32,889 bases of DNA from contig JASJAZ010000076.1 in the NCBI GenBank assembly GCA_030066785.1, forward strand, positions 1 to 32,889, in the 5' to 3' direction. Both the position numbers and the translations under genes were made by a program. Each line of letters opens with the position of its first letter. Within the stretch, counting starts at the first letter, position 1. The notes below the pieces were generated by a model, which did no database searches, was not told the origin of the DNA, and was given only the letters and a program-made list of their open reading frames with translations. Of this stretch, positions 23,828 to 31,931 are shown piece after piece. Source of the DNA: Desulfobacterales bacterium. Lineage in GTDB: Bacteria; Desulfobacterota; Desulfobacteria; Desulfobacterales; JASJAZ01.

Positions 23828-25634
23828 TCCGGAAACATCAGAAGCAGCCGAAGGCGTTAGTGCCGCCCGGGTGTTGAGCGTGCGCGAAAGTCTTGTGAGC
23901 ATCGATACAGGTGGTGAGGCTATCAAGAAAAATGAGGTGGGCTACATCCTTGTCGGCAAGGAACGCCTAATGGCTGAAGTGCTGCGTGTGCACGGCAATA
24001 CAGCCGATATGCAGGTGTTTGAAGATACCCGTGGCGTTCGAGTTGGTGATCCGGTCGAGATGAGCGACCAGTTGGTGTCGGTCTTTCTGGGCCCCGGACT
24101 GTTGGGAGAGGTATTTGACGGATTACAAAATCCACTGGCGATCCTGGCCCACGATCACGGGTTCTTTCTTCCGCGCGGTGTCGATGTGTTTCCTCTGGAT
24201 CAAAAAAAAAAGTGGGACTTTACACCGACAGCTTCAACCGGAGACAAGCTTGTCGCCGGACAACCCATCGGGACTGTCCAGGAAGGATTGTTTGTCCATA
24301 AAATAATGATACCCTTTAATGAACCTGAGGCGGTTGAGGTTACCTGGATTCATCAAGGAAGTTTTGCCGTTAACACGCCTGTCGCCCGGATTCAAACCGC
24401 AGGTGGCGCAGAGCGTGAACTGACCATGGTCCAGTCCTGGCCGGTGCGCCGCCCGATACCCGAGGCTATGATACGTCGACGCCATGCGGAACGGCTGTAT
24501 CCCACAGAACCGATGACCACTACCACCCGTATCATCGATACCTTTTTCCCCATTGCACGGGGTGGCATGGCCTGCATCCCCGGACCGTTCGGCGCAGGCA
24601 AAACCGTATTGCAAAGCCTGATCTCACGCTATTCAACGGTGGATATTGTGATTGTGACCGCTTGCGGCGAGCGAGCCGGCGAGGTCGTTGAGACCATCAA
24701 GGAGTTTCCGGAAACCAAGGATCCCCGAACCGGTGGCTCATTGATGGACCGCACGATCATCGTCTGCAACACTTCCTCAATGCCGGTGGCTGCACGGGAA
24801 TCTTCCATATACACCGGGATTACACTGGGCGAATACTACCGTCAAATGGGCTACAATGTGCTGATGATCGCCGACTCCACTTCCCGCTGGGCACAGGCCA
24901 TGCGCGAAACCTCCGGGAGGATGGAAGAAATCCCCGGTGAAGAAGCCTTTCCAGCCTATTTAGATTCTTCGGTCAAAAACATTTACGAGCGGGCGGGGGT
25001 GATCAAATGCCCAGACCAATCAATCGGTAGTCTTACAATGATCGGAACTGTCTCACCTGCCGGCGGCAACTTCGAGGAGCCGGTCACCCAGGCAACTTTA
25101 GCCACCGTTAAAACCTTCTTAGGCCTTTCCTATGATCGAGCATACAAGCGTTTTTATCCGGCCATCGATCCTCTAATCTCCTGGTCACGCTATTTGGAGC
25201 AACTCAAGGACTGGTTTGCTGAAAATCTGGGCACTGAATGGGTTAGCGACGTCAAAACCATGCAAAATTTATTACACCAAGGTGATTCCATCTATCAAAT
25301 GATGCAGGTTACCGGCGAAGAAGGAATCAGTATCGAAGATTATATTGTATGGCAAAAAGCCACCTTGCTAGATATGGTCTTTTTGCAGCAGGATGCTTTC
25401 GACGAGGTGGATGCATCTATGCCGCTTGAGCGGCAGCTTGAAAGTTTCCAGTTGATCAAAGACCTGATCCAGCGTAACTATCAGTTTAAGGATAAAGACG
25501 AAGTCCATAATATATTTACTCAAATTACCGGTCTATACAAAAATTTAAACTATAGTCGATCTGATTCTCAGGAATATCAGCGCTACCGGAAGGAAATTGA
25601 AGACCTTGCGGCCAAATACACTATCGGTGCTTAG
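23799..25634 (+). CDS. atpA: V/A-type ATPase subunit A (catalytic)
   Basis: 611 aa, the catalytic head subunit. Walker A is GPFGAGKT at residues 262-269. Further marks are ACGERAGEVVETIKEFPE, the Walker-B region YNVLMIADSTSRWAQAMRE, and SVSPAGG-like TVSPAGGNFEEPV. The A-specific bulge (residues about 115-190) is present, with FLPRGVDV and PLDQKKKWDF. GGAGG lies 6 nt before the ATG, and the gene overlaps the DUF2764 gene. It is the last gene of the operon here, 119 bp before the DUF1538 gene. With B, D, E, I, K and DUF2764 it should form an ion-translocating rotary ATPase. Confidence 0.97.
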   Translation: MSNQKSSTADPETSEAAEGVSAARVLSVRESLVSIDTGGEAIKKNEVGYILVGKERLMAEVLRVHGNTADMQVFEDTRGVRVGDPVEMSDQLVSVFLGPGLLGEVFDGLQNPLAILAHDHGFFLPRGVDVFPLDQKKKWDFTPTASTGDKLVAGQPIGTVQEGLFVHKIMIPFNEPEAVEVTWIHQGSFAVNTPVARIQTAGGAERELTMVQSWPVRRPIPEAMIRRRHAERLYPTEPMTTTTRIIDTFFPIARGGMACIPGPFGAGKTVLQSLISRYSTVDIVIVTACGERAGEVVETIKEFPETKDPRTGGSLMDRTIIVCNTSSMPVAARESSIYTGITLGEYYRQMGYNVLMIADSTSRWAQAMRETSGRMEEIPGEEAFPAYLDSSVKNIYERAGVIKCPDQSIGSLTMIGTVSPAGGNFEEPVTQATLATVKTFLGLSYDRAYKRFYPAIDPLISWSRYLEQLKDWFAENLGTEWVSDVKTMQNLLHQGDSIYQMMQVTGEEGISIEDYIVWQKATLLDMVFLQQDAFDEVDASMPLERQLESFQLIKDLIQRNYQFKDKDEVHNIFTQITGLYKNLNYSRSDSQEYQRYRKEIEDLAAKYTIGA

Positions 25635-25753
25635 CAAGGATGCAGCGCTCAGCGCATGCTCGTTGCCAGTAAGCGTGCAAAAGTGTTTTAATTCAAATTC
25701 ACAGTGAATAACTAAAAAGGATAGATGCTCATCTACTTTGGCAGCAATTTAAA

Positions 25754-27544
25754 ATGACCCAATATATCACATTCTCAAACTTTTCCCAGGCACGCCGCGC
25801 CGAGCACAACGAGGTAAGTTTCAACCTGGTAGCTCTGGTCCCCGAACTGGATGAAAAAGGCGAACCAATCCCGATACCGGTCGAACCGATCAAGCTGACG
25901 GGCATTGAAAAGCTCCGGTTCATCCAGCCCTATGCTACAGTCCGCTTCATGGATCAGGCCAAGGCCGTTATTCCGCTGGCGCTGTACCTGATCCTGTTCA
26001 AGTTGCTGATTCTCGATCAGATCTTCCAGGATGGATGGCTCATTTCGGGTGGACTGTTCGCAGTCATCGTCGGACTGATGTTTTTTATGGAGGGTCTCAC
26101 TCTTGGCCTGATGCCCTTTGGCGAGGTCATCGGCAGCGGCCTGCCGCGCCATTCACCCTTACCACTGGTTTTATTTATTACTTTGCTGCTCGGCATCGGG
26201 GTTACCTTTGCCGAGCCCGCCATCGGAGCCCTCCAGATCGCGGGTCAGAACGTCGATGTCGAGCGCGCGCCGTACCTTTTCGCGCTCCTGAATAATTACT
26301 CCCAAGTATTGGTGCTGGTTGTTGGTGCAAGTGTGGGGCTGGCGGCGGTCATCGGCACGCTGCGATTTCTGTATGGCTGGACCCTAAAGCCACTGATCTA
26401 TTTTTCTTTGGTACCCGTTCTGCTGCTCTCGCTCTATGCGGGTTCCGATCCTGATCTGATCGTCGTACTCGGAATGGCCTGGGACGCGGGAGCCGTTACG
26501 ACAGGGCCTGTAACGGTGCCATTGGTGCTGGCGCTGGGTATCGGCATCGCTGCGGCTGCCGGCAAAAGCGAATCGGGGTTATCCGGTTTTGGCATCGTAA
26601 CCCTGGCCTCCCTATTTCCGATCATCGGCGTGCTGTTACTCACCCTATATATTGCGACGGCAATAACGCCCGCTGAGATCATCGAGGCTGCAGGCCAGGC
26701 TGCTCAGGCTGCTCAGGGTTTGCCACTAGGCTGGTACGCGCGAAGCCCAGGCGTAGAGATTGTGCTGGGCGTCCGGGCGATACTGCCGCTGGTGATTTTC
26801 TTGTTCATCGTCCTGAAGCTCGTGCTAAAAGAGAAGCTCCACAGCTCGGGCCAGATACTCTACGGTATCGGTCTGACGCTCATCGGCATGTGTATCTTCA
26901 ACGTCGGTTTGACCTACGGCTTGTCAAAGCTGGGGGGCATCACAGGCGCGTTCGTGCCCGGCGCTTTTATGTCGGTCGAGACGGTGCCGGACTCGCCCCT
27001 GTATGTCTACAAAGTGGGTCTGATAATCGCATTGGCGTTCGCCTGGGTTTTAGGCTTTGGCGCTACGATCGCAGAGCCGGCGTTGAATACACTGGGGATC
27101 ACGGCTGAAGAGCTAACAAACGGCGTGTTCAAGAAGAAGGCCCTCATCAATGCTGTCTCCATCGGCGTGGCCTTTGGGATCGCCTTGGGCCTTGCGAGAT
27201 TGATCTTCAATCTGCCACTGTTGTGGCTAATTGTGCCGGGCTATCTGGTCGCCATCGTGCTTACCTTTTTGTCCAACGAAACATTTGTCAATGTCGCCTG
27301 GGATTCGGCCGGGGTCACCACAGGGCCGATCACGGTCCCGTTGGTGCTCGCCCTGGGGTTGGGTTTCGGCAATGCAACCAATGCCGTTGAGGGGTTTGGA
27401 ATCCTCTGCATGGCTTCTATCGGCCCGATCATCGCGGTAATGACGACAGGCCTATGGACGCGGTTTCAGGCCAACAGGCAGCTTAAGGCCGCACGACAAG
27501 AGACTGAAATTTCACCTGGAGAGGAGGCGCCGGCCATACTATGA
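25754..27544 (+). CDS. DUF1538 family membrane transporter candidate (internally duplicated)
   Basis: 596 aa. The first ~75 residues are polar and cytoplasmic (proline- and charge-rich around LDEKGEPIPIPVEPIKLTG). The rest is about 12-14 membrane helices in two homologous halves. The repeat is plain: AWDAGAVTTGPVTVPLVLAL near residue 248 recurs as AWDSAGVTTGPITVPLVLAL near 521, each preceded by VTFAEPAIGAL or ATIAEPALNTL and followed by GFGIVTLASL or GFGILCMASI. Such inverted or tandem duplicates are usual in secondary transporters. I recognise DUF1538, whose substrate is not established to my knowledge. Its stop overlaps the ATG of the first PII-like gene (ATGA). The gene looks richer in G+C than the ATPase operon before it. 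Confidence 0.85.
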   Translation: MTQYITFSNFSQARRAEHNEVSFNLVALVPELDEKGEPIPIPVEPIKLTGIEKLRFIQPYATVRFMDQAKAVIPLALYLILFKLLILDQIFQDGWLISGGLFAVIVGLMFFMEGLTLGLMPFGEVIGSGLPRHSPLPLVLFITLLLGIGVTFAEPAIGALQIAGQNVDVERAPYLFALLNNYSQVLVLVVGASVGLAAVIGTLRFLYGWTLKPLIYFSLVPVLLLSLYAGSDPDLIVVLGMAWDAGAVTTGPVTVPLVLALGIGIAAAAGKSESGLSGFGIVTLASLFPIIGVLLLTLYIATAITPAEIIEAAGQAAQAAQGLPLGWYARSPGVEIVLGVRAILPLVIFLFIVLKLVLKEKLHSSGQILYGIGLTLIGMCIFNVGLTYGLSKLGGITGAFVPGAFMSVETVPDSPLYVYKVGLIIALAFAWVLGFGATIAEPALNTLGITAEELTNGVFKKKALINAVSIGVAFGIALGLARLIFNLPLLWLIVPGYLVAIVLTFLSNETFVNVAWDSAGVTTGPITVPLVLALGLGFGNATNAVEGFGILCMASIGPIIAVMTTGLWTRFQANRQLKAARQETEISPGEEAPAIL

Positions 27545-27912
27545 GTGAAAGAATCTATTTAACGGACGTGGCGATGATCCACTGCATCATCAATGCCGGA
27601 ACAGCCGACCGAATCCTGCTTGCCGCCCGTGACATGGGTGCGCGTCATGCAATCGTGCATCATGCCCGCGGCTGGGGTACTCGCGAACGAATGGGGGCGC
27701 TGGGCGTCGCCGTGGAAACCGACAAGGAAGTCGTCTCGATCCTGGTCTCTTCAAATCAGCAGGATGTGGTCTTCGATGCCCTCTATCGGGCCGGGAACTT
27801 CGATACCCCAGGGCAGGGGATGATCTACATCACACCACTCGAAAAGGCGGCGACTTACGTACCTAAAGCTATCCGTGACCGACTCGATCTTGACGAGGGG
27901 ATAGGCGGATGA
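27541..27912 (+). CDS. PII-like regulatory protein 1
   Basis: 123 aa. The order of strands and helices follows the PII fold: AMIHCIINAGTADRILLAAR, then the short T-loop region ARGWGTRERMGALGVAVETD, then EVVSILVSSNQQDVVFDALY, and a B-loop-like DTPGQGMIYIT. The T-loop is shorter than in GlnB and lacks its uridylylated Tyr51 context, so it is PII-like rather than a classical nitrogen PII. It overlaps the DUF1538 gene by 4 bp and the second PII-like gene by 4 bp. By analogy with GlnK-AmtB it probably binds a nucleotide or metabolite and gates the transporter. Confidence 0.85.
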   Translation: MSERIYLTDVAMIHCIINAGTADRILLAARDMGARHAIVHHARGWGTRERMGALGVAVETDKEVVSILVSSNQQDVVFDALYRAGNFDTPGQGMIYITPLEKAATYVPKAIRDRLDLDEGIGG

Positions 27913-28298
27913 TCAATAAGGACCGTACACCCACGCCTCGGGCCCCCCGTGTTCCGGGCAAGGTTATCTTTTGCGTTGTGCCGGATGACGGCACCGACTT
28001 GAAGCTGCTAAAGGCATTGCGTTCGGAGTTCGGCATCATCCGGGCAAACAGCACAGCCTGCCGCGGCATCGCTGCGCTCGGCGACGTCAGGACCAAGCAC
28101 GGCAAGCTTCCGGCACCTTCCCTTGTCAAGCTGATCGACGTGATCGTCGACCATGACCAGGCAGACACTGTATTCGACTTCATCTTCGATCGAGCCAACC
28201 TGGCCAAGCCAGGACGTGGTGCCATGTGGCAAACTCAACGCACTAGCTGCACGATGTTCGAGCTGCCCGAAGACGTACCGAATGAGAAAGAGAAATGA
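27909..28298 (+). CDS. PII-like regulatory protein 2 (divergent)
   Basis: 129 aa, starting inside the stop of the first PII-like gene (ATGA). After a basic, proline-rich N-terminus (RTPTPRAPRVPGK) it shows the PII strand-helix pattern: VIFCVVPDDGTDLKLLKALR, a T-loop-like CRGIAALGDVRTKHGKLPAP, then LIDVIVDHDQADTVFDFIFD and a B-loop-like KPGRGAMW. It is related to, but clearly diverged from, the first copy, so the two may form a heterotrimer or respond to different effectors. GAGGGG lies about 12 nt before its ATG in the preceding gene. Function is inferred from fold and context only. Confidence 0.75.
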   Translation: MINKDRTPTPRAPRVPGKVIFCVVPDDGTDLKLLKALRSEFGIIRANSTACRGIAALGDVRTKHGKLPAPSLVKLIDVIVDHDQADTVFDFIFDRANLAKPGRGAMWQTQRTSCTMFELPEDVPNEKEK

Positions 28299-28679
28299 GA
28301 ACATAAAGAGGCAAGAAGATCGGTCAGGATCTGTTAGCCAATTGCGGCAAAAGATGAAGTAATCTCCATTGATTCTCAAAAACTGTCTTTGATCTGACAA
28401 ACGAAATGCCGGTTTAACCTTGGATGCCGCTCATCACGGTATCAATGATATGTTTGCTAACCGCAGACATACAATGATTTCAAGTCAACGTTTAATAAAT
28501 CTTCTTTTCCATATTCAGAGTATAAAATAATACGTTCGCCCGGCTGGATTATCTTAGGAACGACAGCGAAAGATTAAGACAAATCCATTGTGATTTTTGA
28601 AATCATAGCCCAACTTGTACGTCCGATCCGAAATAGATACCAGATGTAAAAGGCTCCCTGTGCCTTTTTTCATGAAGTT
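28299..28679. other. Intergenic region between the PII-like genes and the Mrp operon
   Basis: 381 bp with no coding frame that I accept. It is richer in A+T than the flanking genes. Near its 3' end is a strong terminator-like hairpin (28648-28670). A possible -10 TATAAA-like stretch (AGTATAAAATAATAC, around 28523) could start an Mrp transcript. Confidence 0.5.
28648..28670 (+). terminator. Intrinsic terminator or attenuator right before the Mrp operon
   Basis: AAAAGGC and GCCTTTT are perfect complements with a 7-nt loop (TCCCTGT), and the 3' arm runs into T6. It ends only 9 bp before the ATG of the Mrp A-B gene. It could end transcription from the PII-like genes or act as an attenuator for mrp. 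The only good AAGG upstream of the mrp start lies in its 5' arm. Confidence 0.6.
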
Positions 28680-31580
28680 ATGTCTGAGCCGTTACTAATA
28701 TTTCCCATTATCCTCGTTTTCGCAGGAGCCCTGGCTGCGGCCCTTTGTGGCACGCCCGCCCTTAATCGTCGACTAAGCGCATCCCGGCTCGGCTGGATTC
28801 TATCATTGTTTCCGCTGGGTGCCTTCGTGCTGCTGCTGCAGACCGTTCCAGATCTGCGAGCCGATATGGTCTTCACCTGGCAAGTGCAATGGATGCCATC
28901 GATCGGTTTAAACGCTTCGCTTTATTTTGACAGCCTCAGTGCTCTATTTGCTCTTCTCATCACTTTTATCGGAACCCTGGTGGTCATCTATGCCGGACAA
29001 TACTTTAAGGGGGATAAGGGAACCTGGCGCTTTTTTACCTACATTCTGCTTTTTATGGGGGCCATGCTGGGGCTGGTCATGGCCGGAGATGTGCTGACGC
29101 TGTTTGTGTTCTGGGAAGGAACCAGCATCACTTCTTTTCTGCTGGTGGCCTACAAGTCCAAAGACGAAGCAGCCCGCAAGGGCGCTTTCAAGGCCCTTTT
29201 TATAACGGTCGGCGGCGGTATTGCATTGCTGGTCGGTCTGCTTTTTATGGCTCAGGTGGTCGGCGACACTCAGTTTCATGCAATTTTGAGCAGCGGCGAG
29301 GCCCTCAGGGATAGTCGTTTCTATCCGATCATCCTGGTTCTGATTGCCCTGGGTGCATTTACCAAAAGCGCCCAGTTTCCCTTTCACTTCTGGCTGCCGG
29401 ATGCCATGAGTGCCCCCACGCCTGCCAGCGCTTATCTGCATTCGGCAACTATGGTCAAAGCCGGCATATACCTGATGGCGCGCCTAAATCCAGTGATGGG
29501 GCTGACCGAAACTTGGTTCTGGCTGCTGACTGTTGCCGGGATGATTACTATGCTGACCGGGGCCGTTCTCGCTTTGAGGAAAACCGATCTGAAGGCTGTA
29601 TTGGCCTATTCCACGATCTGCCAACTCGGCATTTTGATGATGATGATCGGACAGGATATGGAAATTTCCTTCAAAGCTCTCATCATCGGCATTCTGGCCC
29701 ACGCGCTATACAAGAGCGCTCTGTTTCTTGTGGTCGGCATCGTTGACCATGAAACCGGAACCCGGGATTTGCGGCGGCTGGGCGGTCTGGGCCGATCCAT
29801 GCCGTTCACGTTTGCCATCTGTGCGCTGGCAGGCCTTTCAATGGCCGGGCTGCCGCCGCTTTTCGGCTTTCTGGCCAAGGAAACCCTCTTGGCCACCGCG
29901 GTTCACCCCACTCTGCCTAAAGTGGTCGGCTGGGTCTTTACCCTATCCAGTGTGATTGCCGGTGCGCTGACGCTGGTCATATCCGGTCGGCTCGTCTGGG
30001 ATACGTTCATGGGACAGCCCGGGGACCCGGACATTCGCGGTCATGAAGCACCTCCGGCGATGCTGATCGCACCGGCTCTGCCTACTGTTTTATCTTTGGT
30101 ATTAGGGCAGTTTCCCGGTCCGAAGCAAGAAGCGCTGCTGCTGGCAAATGCCGCCGGGGCCGCTTCTGGTACAGAAGTCAAAGTTTCGCTGGCCCTTTGG
30201 ACGGGTTTAAACGTACCGCTGTTGCTCTCCGTGATCGCCGTGTCTATCGGTACGGTGCTCTTTATTTATCGCCGCAAAGTTGTCGCATGGATCCAGGCGC
30301 TTCCGGTCGTAATAACCTTGAATGCCTTTTTTCAGACCTTTTTTACCGGTGTTGACACGCTGGCCAAAGCGGCGACCAGGCTGCAACACGGGAAACTGCG
30401 TTTTTACCTGTTCACGATGCTGGTGGCAGCGCTCGGACTGATTTTCCTTTTCGATGGCTTTCCGCCGCCGATCAATACGGCATCTATGACCATCCCGGCG
30501 TTGTCGTTTGAAGGCGAACTAATCCTGCTCAAAATCTTGATTCTCTTTCTTGTTGCCGGAACCGCACTGGCCTGTGTTGTGCTGGCCAATGATTTTTTCG
30601 CGATTCTGGCCTTCGGGGGATCCGGTCTCGGCGTCGCTGTTCTGATGGCCATGGAACCAGCTCCGGACGTGGCCCTGGTGCAGATCGTTGTCGATATTCT
30701 GGTGGTGATCATCTTAGTGCTAGCCCTACAACAAATGCCCGCATCAAGGCTTCAGCAAGCTCAGGAGGTTGCTGCTAAGCACCACAAGACAGGTCTTTGG
30801 CGCGATGCTTTGATTTCAATCGTTTTTGGGATCATCGTCATGTGTATGACGCTGGCAGCCCTGCTGAGCCGCCCCCGATTTAGTGCGGTATCCCCCTATT
30901 ATGGGGAAACCACCAAAATCACAGGTTCCAAGAGTATCGTCGGTGCCATTCTCGCGGATTTTCGTGCCATCGATACCTTGAACGAGATTGTCGTTTTCAG
31001 CATCGCCGGCTTGGGGATTTACACCCTGATCTGGTTTGCCGCCCGTAAATTTACCGGAAGCGAACCGAAGATGGGAGAAATCGGAGAGCCCCCCGGTCGT
31101 ACCTTCAGCACGCACGGCATAGGTGGGCCTAAAATTTCACCGCTGATCGCAATCCTGGCCCGGGTCGTTCTGCCCCTGGGCATGATCATCGGGATGTGCG
31201 AACTGCTTTACGGTCACTATCAGCCCGGCGACGGTTTTTCCGCCGGTGTCATCATCAGCATCGGCATCGGGTTCTGGTATGTTGTCTTTGGTTATCACGA
31301 AACCCGGCGCCGTCTTGCATGGCTCCGGCCGACCGCCCTGATCGGGTGGGGAATTCTCATGGCGATTCTTTCTGGCACTGCTGCCATGATTATCAACGGC
31401 AGCTTTTTCTCCATCGTGGATTTCGGCAAACTATTGGGACTGCCCTTGCCTTCCGCCGTGCATTTGAGCAGCTCGGTTCTGTTTGAGATCGCCATCATGT
31501 TGAGCGTCGTGGGAAGCGTTACACACATGATCAACACGCTTGGTCATCCGGAAGAAAAGGATACACTATGGAGATCCTGA
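28680..31580 (+). CDS. mrpA: Mrp-type Na+/H+ antiporter, fused subunits A and B
   Basis: 966 aa. Residues 1 to about 500 are a NuoL-like proton channel domain with E146 in LFVFWEGTSITS, K229 in FTKSAQFPFHFWLPDAMSAP and K260. Residues about 630-690 match MbhD/DUF4040 (FFAILAFGGSGLGVAVLMAM, then PDVALVQIVVDIL), followed by an MbhE-like part (NVI-type VGAILADFRAIDTLNEI). The C-terminus is an MrpB domain with GHYQPGDGFSAGVI. Fused A-B is typical of group-2 Mrp (Pha-type) operons. It exchanges cytoplasmic Na+ for H+ as part of a multi-subunit complex. No clear ribosome-binding site precedes the ATG. The stop overlaps the start of mrpC. Confidence 0.93.
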   Translation: MSEPLLIFPIILVFAGALAAALCGTPALNRRLSASRLGWILSLFPLGAFVLLLQTVPDLRADMVFTWQVQWMPSIGLNASLYFDSLSALFALLITFIGTLVVIYAGQYFKGDKGTWRFFTYILLFMGAMLGLVMAGDVLTLFVFWEGTSITSFLLVAYKSKDEAARKGAFKALFITVGGGIALLVGLLFMAQVVGDTQFHAILSSGEALRDSRFYPIILVLIALGAFTKSAQFPFHFWLPDAMSAPTPASAYLHSATMVKAGIYLMARLNPVMGLTETWFWLLTVAGMITMLTGAVLALRKTDLKAVLAYSTICQLGILMMMIGQDMEISFKALIIGILAHALYKSALFLVVGIVDHETGTRDLRRLGGLGRSMPFTFAICALAGLSMAGLPPLFGFLAKETLLATAVHPTLPKVVGWVFTLSSVIAGALTLVISGRLVWDTFMGQPGDPDIRGHEAPPAMLIAPALPTVLSLVLGQFPGPKQEALLLANAAGAASGTEVKVSLALWTGLNVPLLLSVIAVSIGTVLFIYRRKVVAWIQALPVVITLNAFFQTFFTGVDTLAKAATRLQHGKLRFYLFTMLVAALGLIFLFDGFPPPINTASMTIPALSFEGELILLKILILFLVAGTALACVVLANDFFAILAFGGSGLGVAVLMAMEPAPDVALVQIVVDILVVIILVLALQQMPASRLQQAQEVAAKHHKTGLWRDALISIVFGIIVMCMTLAALLSRPRFSAVSPYYGETTKITGSKSIVGAILADFRAIDTLNEIVVFSIAGLGIYTLIWFAARKFTGSEPKMGEIGEPPGRTFSTHGIGGPKISPLIAILARVVLPLGMIIGMCELLYGHYQPGDGFSAGVIISIGIGFWYVVFGYHETRRRLAWLRPTALIGWGILMAILSGTAAMIINGSFFSIVDFGKLLGLPLPSAVHLSSSVLFEIAIMLSVVGSVTHMINTLGHPEEKDTLWRS

Positions 31581-31900
31581 CCGCATTTGCCATTGGGCTC
31601 ACCTTTGCCCTCGGTCTGTTTCAGATCCTGAGAAGAAATGTGATCCGCGCCGCCATCGGGCTCATGCTGCTGACCAATGCGGTCAACCTCTTTCTACTTT
31701 CGGCCGGGGCCTACACGGGAAAACAGGCGGCTTACGTGGGGGCGGTCGGAATACAGAGCGATGCGCTGCCCCAGGCTCTCGTCTTGACCGCCGTTGTCAT
31801 CGGTCTGGGCGTAACGGCCTTCGTATTGGCCATGCTCATCGTCATCGTCCAGCGCTACAAAAGCTGCGATTCCGATGAGGTTCGAGGACTGAAGCGATGA
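31568..31900 (+). CDS. mrpC: Mrp antiporter subunit C (NuoK-like)
   Basis: 110 aa, three membrane helices, related to NuoK of complex I. The conserved loop IRAAIGLMLLTNAVNLFLLS and the segment DALPQALVLTAVVIGLGVTA are typical of MrpC. Its ATG lies 13 bp inside the end of the A-B fusion gene, with AAAAGG 6-7 nt upstream. It bridges A and D in the antiporter complex. Confidence 0.94.
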   Translation: MEILTAFAIGLTFALGLFQILRRNVIRAAIGLMLLTNAVNLFLLSAGAYTGKQAAYVGAVGIQSDALPQALVLTAVVIGLGVTAFVLAMLIVIVQRYKSCDSDEVRGLKR

Positions 31901-31931
31901 AGCCCAAAAAGAATAGGGAAGCGTTCAGATA

